Part shown: one piece after another, positions 1-11,436 of the stretch
Position numbering within the stretch: position 1 is the stretch's first letter
How the letters are laid out: each line of letters starts with the position of its first letter
DNA from: Nyssa sinensis
Lineage: Eukaryota > Streptophyta > Magnoliopsida > Cornales > Nyssaceae
DNA length: 64,000 nt
Assembly: GCA_008638375.1 (NCBI GenBank)
Contig: CM018036.1
Location: 13,564,328 to 13,628,327, forward strand
Direction: 5' to 3'
The notes under the pieces: generated by a model
Seen by the model: only the letters and a program-made list of their open reading frames with translations
Databases searched by the model: none
Told to the model about the DNA's origin: nothing
Made by a program: the position numbers and the translations under genes

Positions 1-378
1 TGAAACATTTTGTCTTTAACTAATGAATAGTGAATGATGGGAAGCAAATATGTCTCCGGTCAAAAGAATAAAAAAAAGGAAAGACGAAATTTGGAAGAAA
101 AATAATTGAAAGAAAGAGAAAAATATTAAATGATTCCGACAATTAAATAATATACCACATATGTATTTACAGTAACACTTTATATATAATCATTGAGACC
201 ATAGTCATAAGAGATCAGAGATCAATAAATATTTACTTAGAAAGATAAACAAAAAGAGTGTGTATGTGCATGATGAGAAAAGAGAGGAGAAACAAAAATA
301 TGTTGATGCTTATTTTGGTTACTATTGTTGGAATAGAAGACAAATGAAAATTTACATTTTCAAATGTCTCTCCTGGCC

Positions 379-537
379 CCGCAATGGGCGGCTGGAATTT
401 TGTCTTTTATACAAATAGATCCACTTTACTTTATCTTTTACCGCAATGGACGGCTGGAAATAACGATAGATAAGGAAGCTTTATCTTTTGTCTTTTATAC
501 AAACAGAATATTCATGCACTTTACTTTATCTTTTATT
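379..537 (+). repeat. Two-unit imperfect direct repeat
   Basis: Two units share three blocks in the same order: a segment with CCGCAATGG and CGGCTGGAA, then GTCTTTTATACAAA, then CACTTTACTTTATCTTTTA. The first unit runs from about 379 to 440. The second, longer unit runs from about 441 to 537 and carries an extra roughly 30 bases between the first two blocks. The repeat is seen directly; its role is unknown. Confidence 0.75.
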
Positions 538-552
538 ATCTGCACAATCCTA

Positions 553-723
553 TGCAAGACTATTGATTACTGTTTTATGACCTTTCAATCGGAAGCTATT
601 ATGTATTTATTTTCTTCAGGAATTCAGTTTCAATCAACTTCAGATGTGGTAGGTTGTTATTTATAATTTTAGCTGCTCTTTAAAAGATAAAGAGGTACAC
701 TTCTAATAGTTTTAGATAATTAA
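553..723 (+). repeat. Upstream duplicated block, copy 1
   Basis: This roughly 170-bp block recurs at 1514-1692 just before the CNL start codon. Shared landmarks in order are GCAAGACTATTGATTACTGTTTTA, here split by small changes, a CATTTTCTTCAG-like segment, AACTTCAGA-GTGGT, AAAAGATAAAG and AGAGGTA-GCTTCTAA. The downstream copy lies about 110 bases before the ATG, so this looks like a duplicated leader or promoter segment. Confidence 0.75.
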
Positions 724-1513
724 AAATTTTTGGAACAAATATAAATTATTTATCTTTAAGTTTATTTTTATATAAAATAAAAAAACTTTTTTGAGATAAA
801 TTAGAAAAAAAATGTCAAAATTGAAAAAAATATATATATGAAAAAGATACTAATATCATTTTGAAAAAAAATAGACTGGAGGAGAGTTATTTGTAATAGG
901 TCAATAAAAAAAAAATCAATATCATTTAAGAAAAGTTTGTAATTGTCAAAAACTTGAAAAAACCACATTGTAATTTACCAATTTTTTTTTTAAATTACAA
1001 AGATTGAGGAAATGAAAGTTGCAACCACAAAAGAAAATGTTTTGCTGCCTATTTATTGGTGCTCGTATGATGTCTATATAATCACACGAGGCGAGTTTTG
1101 TAGGTGAAATGCATAAATAATGAGTTCCAACATAAGTGAGTATACGAACACCAATACATAGACCAAAAACCATTATTGAACCACAAATATGGCCATGTTT
1201 GAGCCCACTTACATGGCTTTGTGTTATAGGAGATCGTGTCTTAAAGGTTGGGGGCATACACATCCATTTCACTTTACCTTTTAGTAATATTTAAATACAT
1301 ACATGATATACGTATGTATGGTACTTATATATATTCACATGAGATACAAGGTATTCATATGATACTATCATATATATTCACATGATGTGCATCTCTTAGC
1401 GACACTTGTGACGATTCCACCCATGTGAGCATATGAATACAAATATAATGGCCCTAGCATATGAACACAAATACAATGGTCCATGATTCATTAGTCTTAC
1501 CTTTCATTAGTCT

Positions 1514-1692
1514 TGCAAGACTATTGATTACTGTTTTACCTTCTAATCTGGAGATATGTGTATTCATTTTCTTCAGAAGTTCAGCTTTAATTAACTTCAG
1601 ACGTGGTGCGTTGTTTTTTTGCAATCTTTGTTACTCCATCAAAAGATAAAGAAAATTAAAGAGGTATGCTTCTAACATTCTTGGATAATTTC
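1514..1692 (+). repeat. Upstream duplicated block, copy 2, next to the CNL start
   Basis: This is the second copy of the block at 553-723, about 960 bases downstream, with scattered substitutions and small indels. It lies immediately upstream of the coding start at 1804, so this copy is the one expected in the leader or core promoter. Confidence 0.75.
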
Positions 1693-1803
1693 AGTGTTCT
1701 CTCTCACGTTTGATATATCTATTGTTGTCACTTGGGTTTTAACAATTCCTATATCATTTTATTTTCAAAAAAAAAACCCAAAAAAATAGCAGGGTTGTAG
1801 AAA

Positions 1804-4509
1804 ATGGATATTGTGAATTGCTGTTCGCAAACTATTGGAGGGAAAATTCTGGATAGCTTGCTCAAAGCAATGAGCCGTCAAATTGGTTATTTGGTTCACT
1901 ACAAGGAAAATGTTCAAAAACTGGAAGCTGAACTAGGCAAACTTGTAGATGAGAGGGGGGTGGTCCAACAAAGGGTCAACGGAGCTCGAGACAACGCAGA
2001 AGAAATCGAGGAAAATGTGCGGAAGTGGCTGACAATTGTGGATGAAAAGAAAGATGAAGTGGATGAAATTTTGAAAGGCAAAGACAGAGAGTATAGAAGG
2101 TGCTTTAAGGTGCGGTTTCCGGATTTTTACTCGCGTCATCGTTTCGGTAGGGAAGCCAAAAAGAAGACGGGGGTTATCACTGGACTCATAACAGATGGCA
2201 AGTTTGAGACAGTTTCACATCCTAAACCTCTTCCTGATACTGGGATCCCATCTGTCCTTGATTATGAGCATTTTGAATCCAGAGGACGTGTTTTTAAGAA
2301 GATCATTGAGGCATTAAGAGATGATACAATTAATGTAATTGGGATATATGGAATGGGGGGTGTGGGTAAGACCACAATGGTGGAAGAAGTTAGAGAACAA
2401 GTGAAAAAGGATAAGCATTTCGATGAGGTCACATGTGCAGTTGTCTCCCAGAATTTGGATGTGAGAAAAATACGAGGAGATATTGCAGGCCGTTTAAGTT
2501 TAAATCTGGATAAAGCAGAGGATGAAGTAGGGAGAGCGGGTCACCTATACAATAGACTAACGGATGGGAGAAAGATACTCATAATATTGGATGACGTTTG
2601 GGAGAAACTTAACTTGAAGCAAATTATCGGAATTCCTTCTATTGATTCTTTCAAGGGCTGTAAAATTCTGTTGACATCACGAAGCCATGACGTGTGTGTC
2701 AAAAATAATTGTAGAGATCCTTTCTTGCTTGGTGTCTTGAGCGAAGAAGAAGCATGGGATTTGTTCAAGAAGGAGGTGGGAAATTTGGTCGACAATGCAC
2801 AAATCCAGCCCGTAGCAAAAAAGGTGTGTGAACAATGTGGACGTTTGCCCCTTGTAGTTCGAGTAGTTGGTGCAGGCACTTAAAAACGAGAACAAGCCTG
2901 CGTGGGATGATGCACTAGAACAGCTAAGAAATTCCACTCCAGGAGGACATTGTTGGCATTGATCCAAAACCTTTTTCATCCTTAGAGTGGAGTTACAATC
3001 ATTTGAAAGATGAAGATGCAAGGTCATGCTTTTTGCTCTGTTCTTTGTTTTCAGAAGATGCTGACATTTTAATTGATGACTTGGCTCGATATGCAATGAT
3101 GATGGGTCTGCTTAAACATGCGGATACATTAGAAAAGGCAAATAATAGAGTGCGTGGTCTGGTTAAAACCCTCAAATATTCTTGTTTGTTGTTAGGCGGT
3201 GGTTCATATTACGGTTCATATGAAGAAGAAACGGTCCGAATGCATGATATTATTCGAGACGTTGCTATAAAAATTGCATCAAGAGATAAATATGCATTTC
3301 TTGTGAAAACTGGTGGGCGACGGTGGCCAGAGACAGGCTCATTTGAATGTAAAAGAGCAATCTCATTGAGATCGAACGAGATTGAGGAGCTTCCAGGTGA
3401 TTTAAATTAGTCCAGAATTAAATACATTGTTTCTGGAGTGCAGCCATCCTTCACTAATATTTCCAGATAGTTTTTTTAATGGGATGGAAAAACTTAACGT
3501 TTTACATCTGAGTCAAATTGATATCTCGTCACTACCATCCTCAGTCTTGAAATTGGTGAATCTTCGTATGTTATGTCTAAATTACTGTGGGATTGCAGAC
3601 ATATCCATAATCATGGAATTAAAGAAACTGGAGATACTGATACTCAATCGTTCGGATTTCGTCCGAAGTGCTCCCATTAGATATAAGAAATTTGACTCTT
3701 CTACGTTCGTTGGATTTGCGGAATTGCAACAACTTCAGGGGAATTGAACCGGATGTCATTACAAGTTTGACCCGCCTGGAAGAATTATACATTTCAGCCG
3801 GGCCGGTTGGATCGTTTGTCAACAGAGAGAATGCAAGCATTCCTGACCTAAATAAATTGACAGCTTTAGGAATTCATATACCAAATACCACTTCTTGGCT
3901 TGTAGATCATCCGTTTGACAAGTTGAATAGATATAAAATATCTATTGGCATGCCTTTTGATGTCAACGAATTTTTCGATTCTCTTTCATCATGTAGGGCC
4001 TTGAAACTCGTGGACGTTCCTATAAGAGGTGGGGTTAAGATTTTGATGGAGAGAAGTGAAGTCCTGTACTTGCATAATTTGAAGGGGGTAAAGAGGTTTT
4101 TAGTGAGGAAGATAGAGAAGGTGGGTTTTCAGATTTGAAATATCTTAAAATTCAAAATTGTGGTGACATAGAAAATCTAAGGGGTTATAAACAACTTCCA
4201 GTGGCCATGGGGTCGTTTTGCAAGTTAAGTAAATTAGTAGTTAAGAGTATGCATGGGTTGAAGTATCTCTTTTCCCCGTCCATCGCTAGAGGTCTAATGC
4301 AACTCAAAGAACTACATATAAGAGAATGTGTCAGAATGGAAACAATAATTGGAAATGAAGGGGAAGAAGATGAAGAGAAAGTCATTTTCCATGGATTAAA
4401 GTTTTTGTTGATGGATAAACTACCACGACTTGGAAGCTTCGACTTGGAAAGGATGACTTCAGAGGGAAACAGTACTTGTACAGCTACACAACCTCTCTTT
4501 AATCATAAG
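1804..4509 (+). pseudogene. CNL exon 1: coiled coil, NB-ARC and first LRRs, with five frame breaks
   Basis: The start at 1804 gives the family N-terminus MDIVNCCSQ. Residues 1-120 are a charged helical coiled-coil region. The P-loop GMGGVGKTT is at residues 183-191 (2350-2376), kinase-2 LDDVW at 262-266, the LLTSR motif near 290, and a GLPL-like CGRLPLVV near 345-352, just before a stop at 2881. The CFLLCSLF motif (about 3030) and MHDIIRD (3240-3260) lie downstream in another frame. The frame changes near 2873-2881, 2942-2947, 3409, 3663-3667 and 4100. The first four each fit a single extra base; the last fits one missing base. After 4135 the LRR frame is open to FNHK, followed by the donor GTATGC at 4510. 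Family motifs continue straight across every break, so this is one gene and not several small ones. Confidence 0.88.
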
Positions 4510-6966
4510 GTATGCTTTCCAATTAATCGCTTTCTTAGGGAATGTTTGGCATGTTAATTAGTGGGTAATCTCAAAAAAATAAAATAAAAAATAATTCCAT
4601 TTCTTTAAAATAAAAAATAAAAAAATTCCATAGGTACCATTGGCAATATGTATGACAATGTAGGAGATTAAACTATTGATTTGTTTTTATTAATGAAATT
4701 TTTTCTTAATAAATATATAAATTTGGTGATAGAAATCCGATCATTTGCATACATCTTTTAATATCTTTCTTTGTTACAAGTATGTCAATATACACCACTA
4801 TAAACATGTAATTTTCTATCTTAAGAATTAGTGAGATAAAATGAATTTCTTTAAAAAAATTATTAATTATTAAGTAACAGAATTATCAATTATTCATTAT
4901 AAAATGAAGTTAGTTTCTTAAGATATTTTAAAGGTTCATGCTGCTGCTGCTGCTGCTACTAATAATAATAATATTTATTACTATTATATGGTGATTGTGA
5001 AAGTATAAAAAATTACATATATTATTTTCAAAGGGGTTATTATTATTGAAATCAAATATTATTTTTAAAGTGGTTATTATTATTATTCAAATCAAAATAA
5101 AATATAATTTTTTTCATACTGTTGCATTCATCATCTCATACTTTTGCTTAGGTTTCATTCTAGCTACCAACGGAAACTGGGGAAGGGGTAAAATATAAGG
5201 TTAAATTCAAACACATTTTATCCATACCTACTCCATAAAATTTTAAAAAATATTACAACTAATTAAAAGATAAGATTCACAAGTCAACAAAACAAAACAA
5301 GAGATATCCCATTAAGAGCTCCCCATTATATTATTGCACTCTAGAAAGTGCATTGTTTGAGAATTATAATGAGAAGCTCACATGGCTTTTCCTAAAGTTA
5401 AAGCATAAGTATATATAATATGTAAATTCCAAATCAACACGAAACTCCCACAGCTGAGGGAATTAATATTGGAATCTACCCAACAAATCATGTGAAGTCT
5501 GATACATCATGTGGATCCCAACATAATTGTGTGGTAGTGTGGGCATGTCACAATCTTTATGTATTTAAGTTTTGTAACTCTACTTTAAATTTGAAGCTGC
5601 TGTTTTTTAAAAACTGTTTTAGAAAACGTACTTGGCTAAGCTTTTTTAATTGTTTTTGTTTGAGTTGTTTCTCAAAACCTAAAAAACATGTGTACGGAGG
5701 AGGAAAAAAAAGTTTAGTTGTTTTTATTTTTTAAAAAGAGCTAAATCATATGACATGGTGTGATTTAATTAGTTGACTGCTGAATGATGTAGGACGCAAG
5801 AATTAAGGTGCAATCCAAACAACTGTGAAATTAATGGAATCACGTAAGCTATATTTACTAAAAAAAAATTAAAAATAAGGGATAATTATACTGACCTCCT
5901 ATCAAGTATTTGACTAATTACACTAACTTCTCTTCACATTTATGAAATTACACTGACCTTTCCTGTTAGGGTTGTAGGATGATGGAAGTTAAGTATTCTT
6001 TATGCATTTATTAATTTATCCTTATGCATTAATTATATTTTCTATTAACCTGATCTGTTGAGAATTTGTGTATACTATTGTCATTGGGGTGAATTTGAAA
6101 ATGATTGTAAAACTCGTTAGAATTTGGAAGAGATTTCGAGTGAAGACATCTTGCTTCGCTCAATTCCGTTCCAATACTATTATATAAAATAACATAATAA
6201 AAGAATTTTTGTGTTACATAGTTAATGATGTTATGTTTTAAATCCCAATTTAAAATTTAGACATATTTACTAGAGTTATTTTTATTAATATGCTTGTTTT
6301 TTTTATTTTGACACATGCAATTTCTTGTTTGAAATGTATTAATTGTAATTAATTTAATAAATAAAATAATTAAATAAAAGGTTAATTATTAAATGAATAT
6401 TGCAACAAACTCGCACCCATTGTATCACATGACTTACACGCATAACCGCAAAATCCAGAAACCAGTCATTAGTTATATCATTATTATTATTATTATTATG
6501 TTGGAAAAAACACTAAAGATTTTTTAAAATAAAATTCTTAATCCAAAAATTTCATGATGCATTTTTTTGTATTTGAAACTTTTAATACAAAAAAGTCTAA
6601 TTGTTAACTTTGATCTTAACATCGTTAAAAAATATTACTGATTAAATTAAAATAACCTTCAAAATACATTTTAGAAAAAATAAAAAATAAAAAATAACTT
6701 ATTCAATCCAAAAAATCACAACATTTTATGAAGTGAAATTTTTTTAGGCCTTCTAAATAAATAAAAAATATTATGTTTTTTTTTTTAGATTGAAGAATTT
6801 ATTTTATCAACTATTAACTATTATGTTAATTAGTCTAATCAGTAAAACTTTATTGTAAATCTGGCCTCAATAGAGAAATCTGTGTAGGTGGAATGTAAAG
6901 ATCTGATTTTATTAGATCTTTTTGTTTTGGGATTAATTTACCAATAAAAATAAAATAAAAATTTAA

Positions 6967-7035
6967 GACTTTTTTTTTTCGAGTTTTAGAAGATCAGGAG
7001 ATTGCAAAATTTAATATAATGTGTTTTGCAGATTA
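6967..7035 (+). repeat. Duplicate of the intron-1 splice-acceptor region
   Basis: This block of T run, then GAGTTTTAGAAGATCAGGAGA, then GCAAAATTTAATATAATG and TGTTTTGCAGATT closely matches 8059-8141, the true intron-1 acceptor region. After the shared GCAGATT the sequence here becomes ACTTAAG, not LRR exon. It would be a decoy acceptor. A further shared block, TAAAGTAAGAGACTTTACTTTGG..., occurs at about 7361 and again at about 8022. Confidence 0.8.
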
Positions 7036-7500
7036 CTTAAGTTTCTTTCCCCTCTAAATCGATACTTTGGCATCTCAAAAATTTAAGTCATGTAGCATTC
7101 CTTGAGACATGCAATTTCTCACTCTCGGTTTCGTGACCACCTTTAATTTGACTTTACCATTTCTTTCACCCTACATATCTTTTTGTATTTTATTTATTAC
7201 TTAATAAATCTTCTCACATTTTCCAGTATTGCATATAATTGATAAACTTAAATCACTAAAAATAAAACTAAATTTATTCTACTAAAAAAAAAAAAAAAAC
7301 ACTCACACAAAAAAAAGCTGAGATTTAACTAAAGTATGGTACTTTTAAGAAAATTAAAACCTAATTAAAGTAAGAGACTTTACTTTGGACCCCCAAGGAA
7401 AATATATAACTAATTGAATATTTGTGTGCATACTTGTTTTCAAGTGTAAATATAATGTGTTATTAAATTAAACTGAGATGTCTCCTATTTTTATTTTTTA

Positions 7501-7935
7501 TTTTGGAATTGACTCTTTAAAATAATAAAGTGAATTAGAGTTTTAGAAGATCATGAGACGTGAAATCCACTGCAATGGAATAGTCAAAATATATAATGAG
7601 TTTTAAGGGTGGAAAGGTAGTCAAAACATATTCACTGAAATTAGTTTTAGACATGTGACATAAATGATGTCATATTGAAGCTCTAATTTAAAAATATATA
7701 TCATATGTCATATTTTGGGATTGACTCTTTAAAGTGAATTACAGTTTTAGAAGATCGTGAGATGTGAAATCCACTGCAATGGAATAATCAAAATATATAA
7801 TGAGTTTTAGGGGTGGTAAGGTAGTATGGAGAAACTTTATATTCATTCAAATTAGTTTTAGACATGTGACATAAATGACATGTGACATAAATGATATCAT
7901 ATGATGCTTTAATTTAAAAATATATACCATATGTC
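7501..7935 (+). repeat. Tandem duplication of about 212 bp in intron 1
   Basis: Unit 1 (7501-7712) and unit 2 (7713-about 7935) share TTTTGGGATTGACTCTTTAA, the AGTTTTAGAAGATC segment, CCACTGCAATGGAATA and AGACATGTGACATAAATGA. Unit 2 contains a further local duplication of ATGACATGTGACATAA near 7860-7890. A shorter third echo (AAAAATATATACCATATGT plus GATTTGAATAACCATGTAA) follows up to about 8023. Confidence 0.75.
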
Positions 7936-8138
7936 AAAAATTGATTTGAATAACCATGTAATTTTTTTCATATTATTTTAAAAATATATACCATATGTTA
8001 AACTGATTTGAATAACCATGTAATTAAAGTAAGAGACTTTACTTTGGACCCCCAAGGACTTTTTTTTTTTTGAGTCTTAGAAGATCAGGAGACATGGTAC
8101 ATTGTGATTAGCAAAATTTAATATAATGTGTTTTGCAG

Positions 8139-8804
8139 ATTGCATTCCCTGTCTTGGAGGATTTGAAAATAGAGGGGTTGAAGATCATAAAAGAGATATG
8201 GGACAGCCAACTCCTAGAAGAAAACTCATTCTCTCAACTAAGTACTCTTCGAGTTTGGAATTGTGACAATTTGGTGAACATAGTTCCCTCCCATATGCTC
8301 CCGAGGTTACGGAATCTAGTAAAAATTGATGTTGGATTATGTGATTCGGTGATATCAGTTGGACATAATGCTGAGGAAGGATTTGTAGCATCAATGCCAA
8401 TACTCCCTCAACTAAAACATTTGGTGTTACATAACCTACCCAAGTTGATGCACGCTGAGTTAAACCAGGTGTCCTACGGAAATTGCTGCTATCCAGACTT
8501 GATGAAGATTGCTATTTCTAGTTGTCAAAGTTTGAGAAATGTATTCTCACTTTCTGTGGCCATAAATATTCAGCATCTTGAAGAGCTAGAAGTAAGTTCT
8601 TGTGAGAAGATGCAAGAGATAATTGCAAGCAGGAGAGGAAGTAAAGAAACACTGGACAAGATAGTGTCCCCCAGACTAAAGCTTTTGAGGCTTGAAAGCC
8701 TGCAAAACCTCAAAAGTTTCTGGAGTAGTGAATCTCAAGAAGAAGAAAGAGTTGAGGAGGTGGACCTAGCCCCTTTCGAACTACAATCCCTCTTCAATGA
8801 CAAG
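8139..8804 (+). CDS. CNL exon 2: LRR exon, open
   Basis: This exon of 222 codons begins IAFPVLEDLKI right after the acceptor TTTTGCAG and ends FNDK before the donor GTATGT at 8805. It carries several irregular plant LRRs with pattern LxxLxLxxxxxL, for example around residues 35-60, 90-115 and 145-165. The LEELEVSSCEKMQEII segment is typical of the C-terminal LRR part of this receptor class. It is phase 0 at both ends, so it could be kept or skipped without a frame change. I see no stop or frameshift inside it. Confidence 0.85.
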
Positions 8805-10087
8805 GTATGTTTACTCAACCGACTTAACTAATTAACTATTCAAGAGCCCATTCCCAATGGTTAGAAATGTGTGAAAGAAACTCATACAGGCTACTGACGA
8901 CCATATTAATCTTGGCCACCATTCTGGCTCTCTCTCTCTTTATAATATTGTGGCACATAATTTCACTCTATTAACTAACTTATTTCAAATATAATTAGCG
9001 CAATTCATAAAATATTTCATACTAGAAATAACTAATTTCACTCTATTAACTAACTAATATTTCATACTAGAAATAACTAATAAATATTCTAGTAAGAAAA
9101 TTTACATAAATAAAAAATAATAGACAATACAAAATAATTATTCCAATATAAACATATACCAATAAAATTAATTTTTTGTGGAGCATTTATGATCTCGTGG
9201 AGTTGGACTTTTATTGATATTAAACATTTAATTTGGATTATACACATAAAATTAAGGGAATTAAATTTTTATAGGTGGGATTTTAAAGCCATAGTTTTGT
9301 TCGCTTAAAATACCCTTCTAGTATATTCCACCTACAAAAAAAGTTGATGAGCTTTTGGGATTATAAATAATGCGCTTAGATCCCATTGTAATTAAGAATA
9401 TATTTAAGGGCGTTTAGCCAAAGAGCCCTTTCAAAACCTTGAGTTTTGTTTATAATTATGTAAAATACATTTGTGACTAGTCAACCTCTAAGATGTGTGA
9501 GCCCATCTGATTTACCTTCCAAGAGGCGAGCCCATTTCTAAATTATATGGGCCCGAGGCTCGTTGTCTTGGTGAAGTTAAAGTAAGATCTAATTTGCCTT
9601 CCAGCTGCAACTAGTCATAGCTCAAATTGCAATAGAGTAGATTCTGGTCCAACCCAACTTGCATACTCGAAGATGCTAAAAGGATTTTTCAAAACCAAAT
9701 GCAGGACTGTTCTGATAGAAACAAAACTCAAACATAGAGAGCTACACAAATATGAGGAAAACCCATAGCAAAGCCCACCACAGCTTTGGACAAGTCCACT
9801 AGGCGTTCGAGCCTCACCGTGGGCTTGTTTCCCCCTTATGTTTATTTTTGGGACCGATGACTTATTCTTGTAGTTCGTTGGAAGACCACTTTACATCCCT
9901 CCCCCACAACACCAAAAAAATCGAGCCGAACTTCTAACAGCCCGCCCGCCCGCTTTCATAAAACAATATCGTGATAACATACACCTAAGTGGTCATATTG
10001 GATCCTTGGAACCATCACAAGTACGGCCGGCTTATATTTGAACGATAATGCCGTGTACTCCAGCGGAGCCTAGAAGAACCTAGTATC
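8805..10087. other. CNL intron 2, first part
   Basis: This starts with the donor GTATGT and has no recognisable gene. A short duplicated segment with AATTTCACTCTATTAACTAAC and TTTCATACTAGAAATAACTAA occurs near 8965-9080. Bases from about 9500 to 10080 are less AT-rich and look like old transposon debris, but I cannot assign a family. Confidence 0.5.
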
Positions 10088-11436
10088 TAAGATTTAAAAT
10101 TATTGAAACAAATTGTTGGATTCAAAATTAGACTAAAGAAAATAATATACGAAGATTGAAATGTTGTATATGAGAATAACTTACATAAGAAAATTATTAT
10201 TATTAAATCAAACTTATTGTACCAATTTTCTTCATTAAATAAAACAAACTCACACTGATGTGGCTGCAATCTCACAGACACAGACACACACACACGCTAA
10301 TTAACTCATTTTTTTTTTTTTTGACTCTCTGTGGCCGCTTCTAATCACGCCGCTACATCCCATTATGATAGAGACCCAAATATAACCAAATAAGATCAAA
10401 CCAAAATTCATGTGGTGGTGGATAGTTTTGTTCGCAAATCCAACCATTCCAATGTAGCCAATGTATTATTATTTTTATTTGATAAAACTATTTAACTTTC
10501 TTTTCATAAACCTCTGTTGACAAACACTTTAGTGCAATATTAGAAACAACATTATAGATAACACAAACTTTAAAGTAGAGTGTAACACAACGTGATCACT
10601 CATGAATATTTTGACCACGGACCCTCAAAATCTGAAACTTGTTTTCATTAATTAAAACTTTATCCACAATTTCTAATCAACAAGTTATTTAAATCATGTA
10701 CATGAGCTTGGTAAAAATCTAATCTTTCTTCCATTATTTTTTTGTGCTTCAATCTATTTAAAATGGCCTCCCTGTCGATTGAACCAAAACTTTTTTTCTT
10801 CACAATTATTTACGCAACAACCACTAGATTCTTTTCAATGATTCAAAGCAGTCGTCGAATATCAATCAAACGATCATTCACAAAGCACTCAAGATTGCAA
10901 TCTTGAGCAACATGAGAAATGTAACTTTTTGCAATAATCTAGAAACAAGACCAAACTTTAATTTTTCGCAACTCTCATTAATCACCCAATATCGAAACTG
11001 GCTCTTTAATAAATTATCCCAACATCGAAACTAACTCTAATAAATTATCCCAAAATCGAAACTAGCTCTGATACCAATTATAGGATTTAAAATTACTGAT
11101 ACAAATTATTGAACTCAAAATAAGACTAAAAAAAAATATGAAGATTGAAATCTTATATGTGAGAATAAATTGTATAAGAAAATTATTATTATTAAATCAA
11201 ACTTTCAATAAATTTACTATACCAACTTTTCTTCATTGAATAAAATAAACTCAATCACTAGATGAGTATTATTTTTTGGCAGAATGTGGGCAATACAGCA
11301 AACCCACACTGATCATGTGGCCGTAATCTCGCGGACACGCATGGCTAATCAGCCTTTTTATTTTTTTATTCTTTGTGGCCGCTACTAATCACAGCTCACT
11401 CTTATTTTTTCCCATTATGATAGAGACCTAAATATA
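10088..11436 (-). mobile_element. TRIM-like LTR element without coding capacity
   Basis: Two direct repeats of about 300-355 bp, at 10088-10386 and 11083-11436, flank about 700 bases of non-coding DNA. Both contain ATTTAAAATTA, GAAGATTGAAAT, AGAAAATTATTATTATTAAA and CCCATTATGATAGAGACC. The sequence AGCTCTGATACCA at 11064-11076 abuts the right-hand repeat. It is the reverse complement of the plant initiator-Met tRNA primer-binding site TGGTATCAGAGC, so the element reads on the minus strand with its 5' LTR on the right. The size and lack of genes fit a terminal-repeat retrotransposon in miniature. I do not see a clear TSD. Confidence 0.65.

Larger units (their letters stand above)
1..1803. other. 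AT-rich region upstream of the CNL gene
   Basis: I see no gene in this stretch. The short open frames here have no recognisable family and lie in low-complexity AT-rich sequence. It holds two duplications, listed separately. It is the presumed promoter and 5' leader region of the resistance gene that starts at 1804. I cannot place a TATA box or transcription start with confidence. Confidence 0.6.
4510..8138 (+). other. CNL intron 1
   Basis: The intron runs from the donor GTATGC at 4510 to the acceptor TTTTGCAG ending at 8138. It is about 3.6 kb and very AT-rich, with GCT/AAT and ATT triplet microsatellites near 4940-4985 and 6480-6500. It has no gene of its own. Its 3' half contains duplicated blocks, listed separately, including an extra copy of the acceptor region. 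Confidence 0.75.

Noticed and set aside
1804..4557. Several separate small resistance genes
   Set aside because: Ordered CNL motifs continue across each frame break, so this is one broken gene.
5492..5734. 80-codon open frame in intron 1
   Set aside because: No family, AT-rich, within an intron with clear borders.
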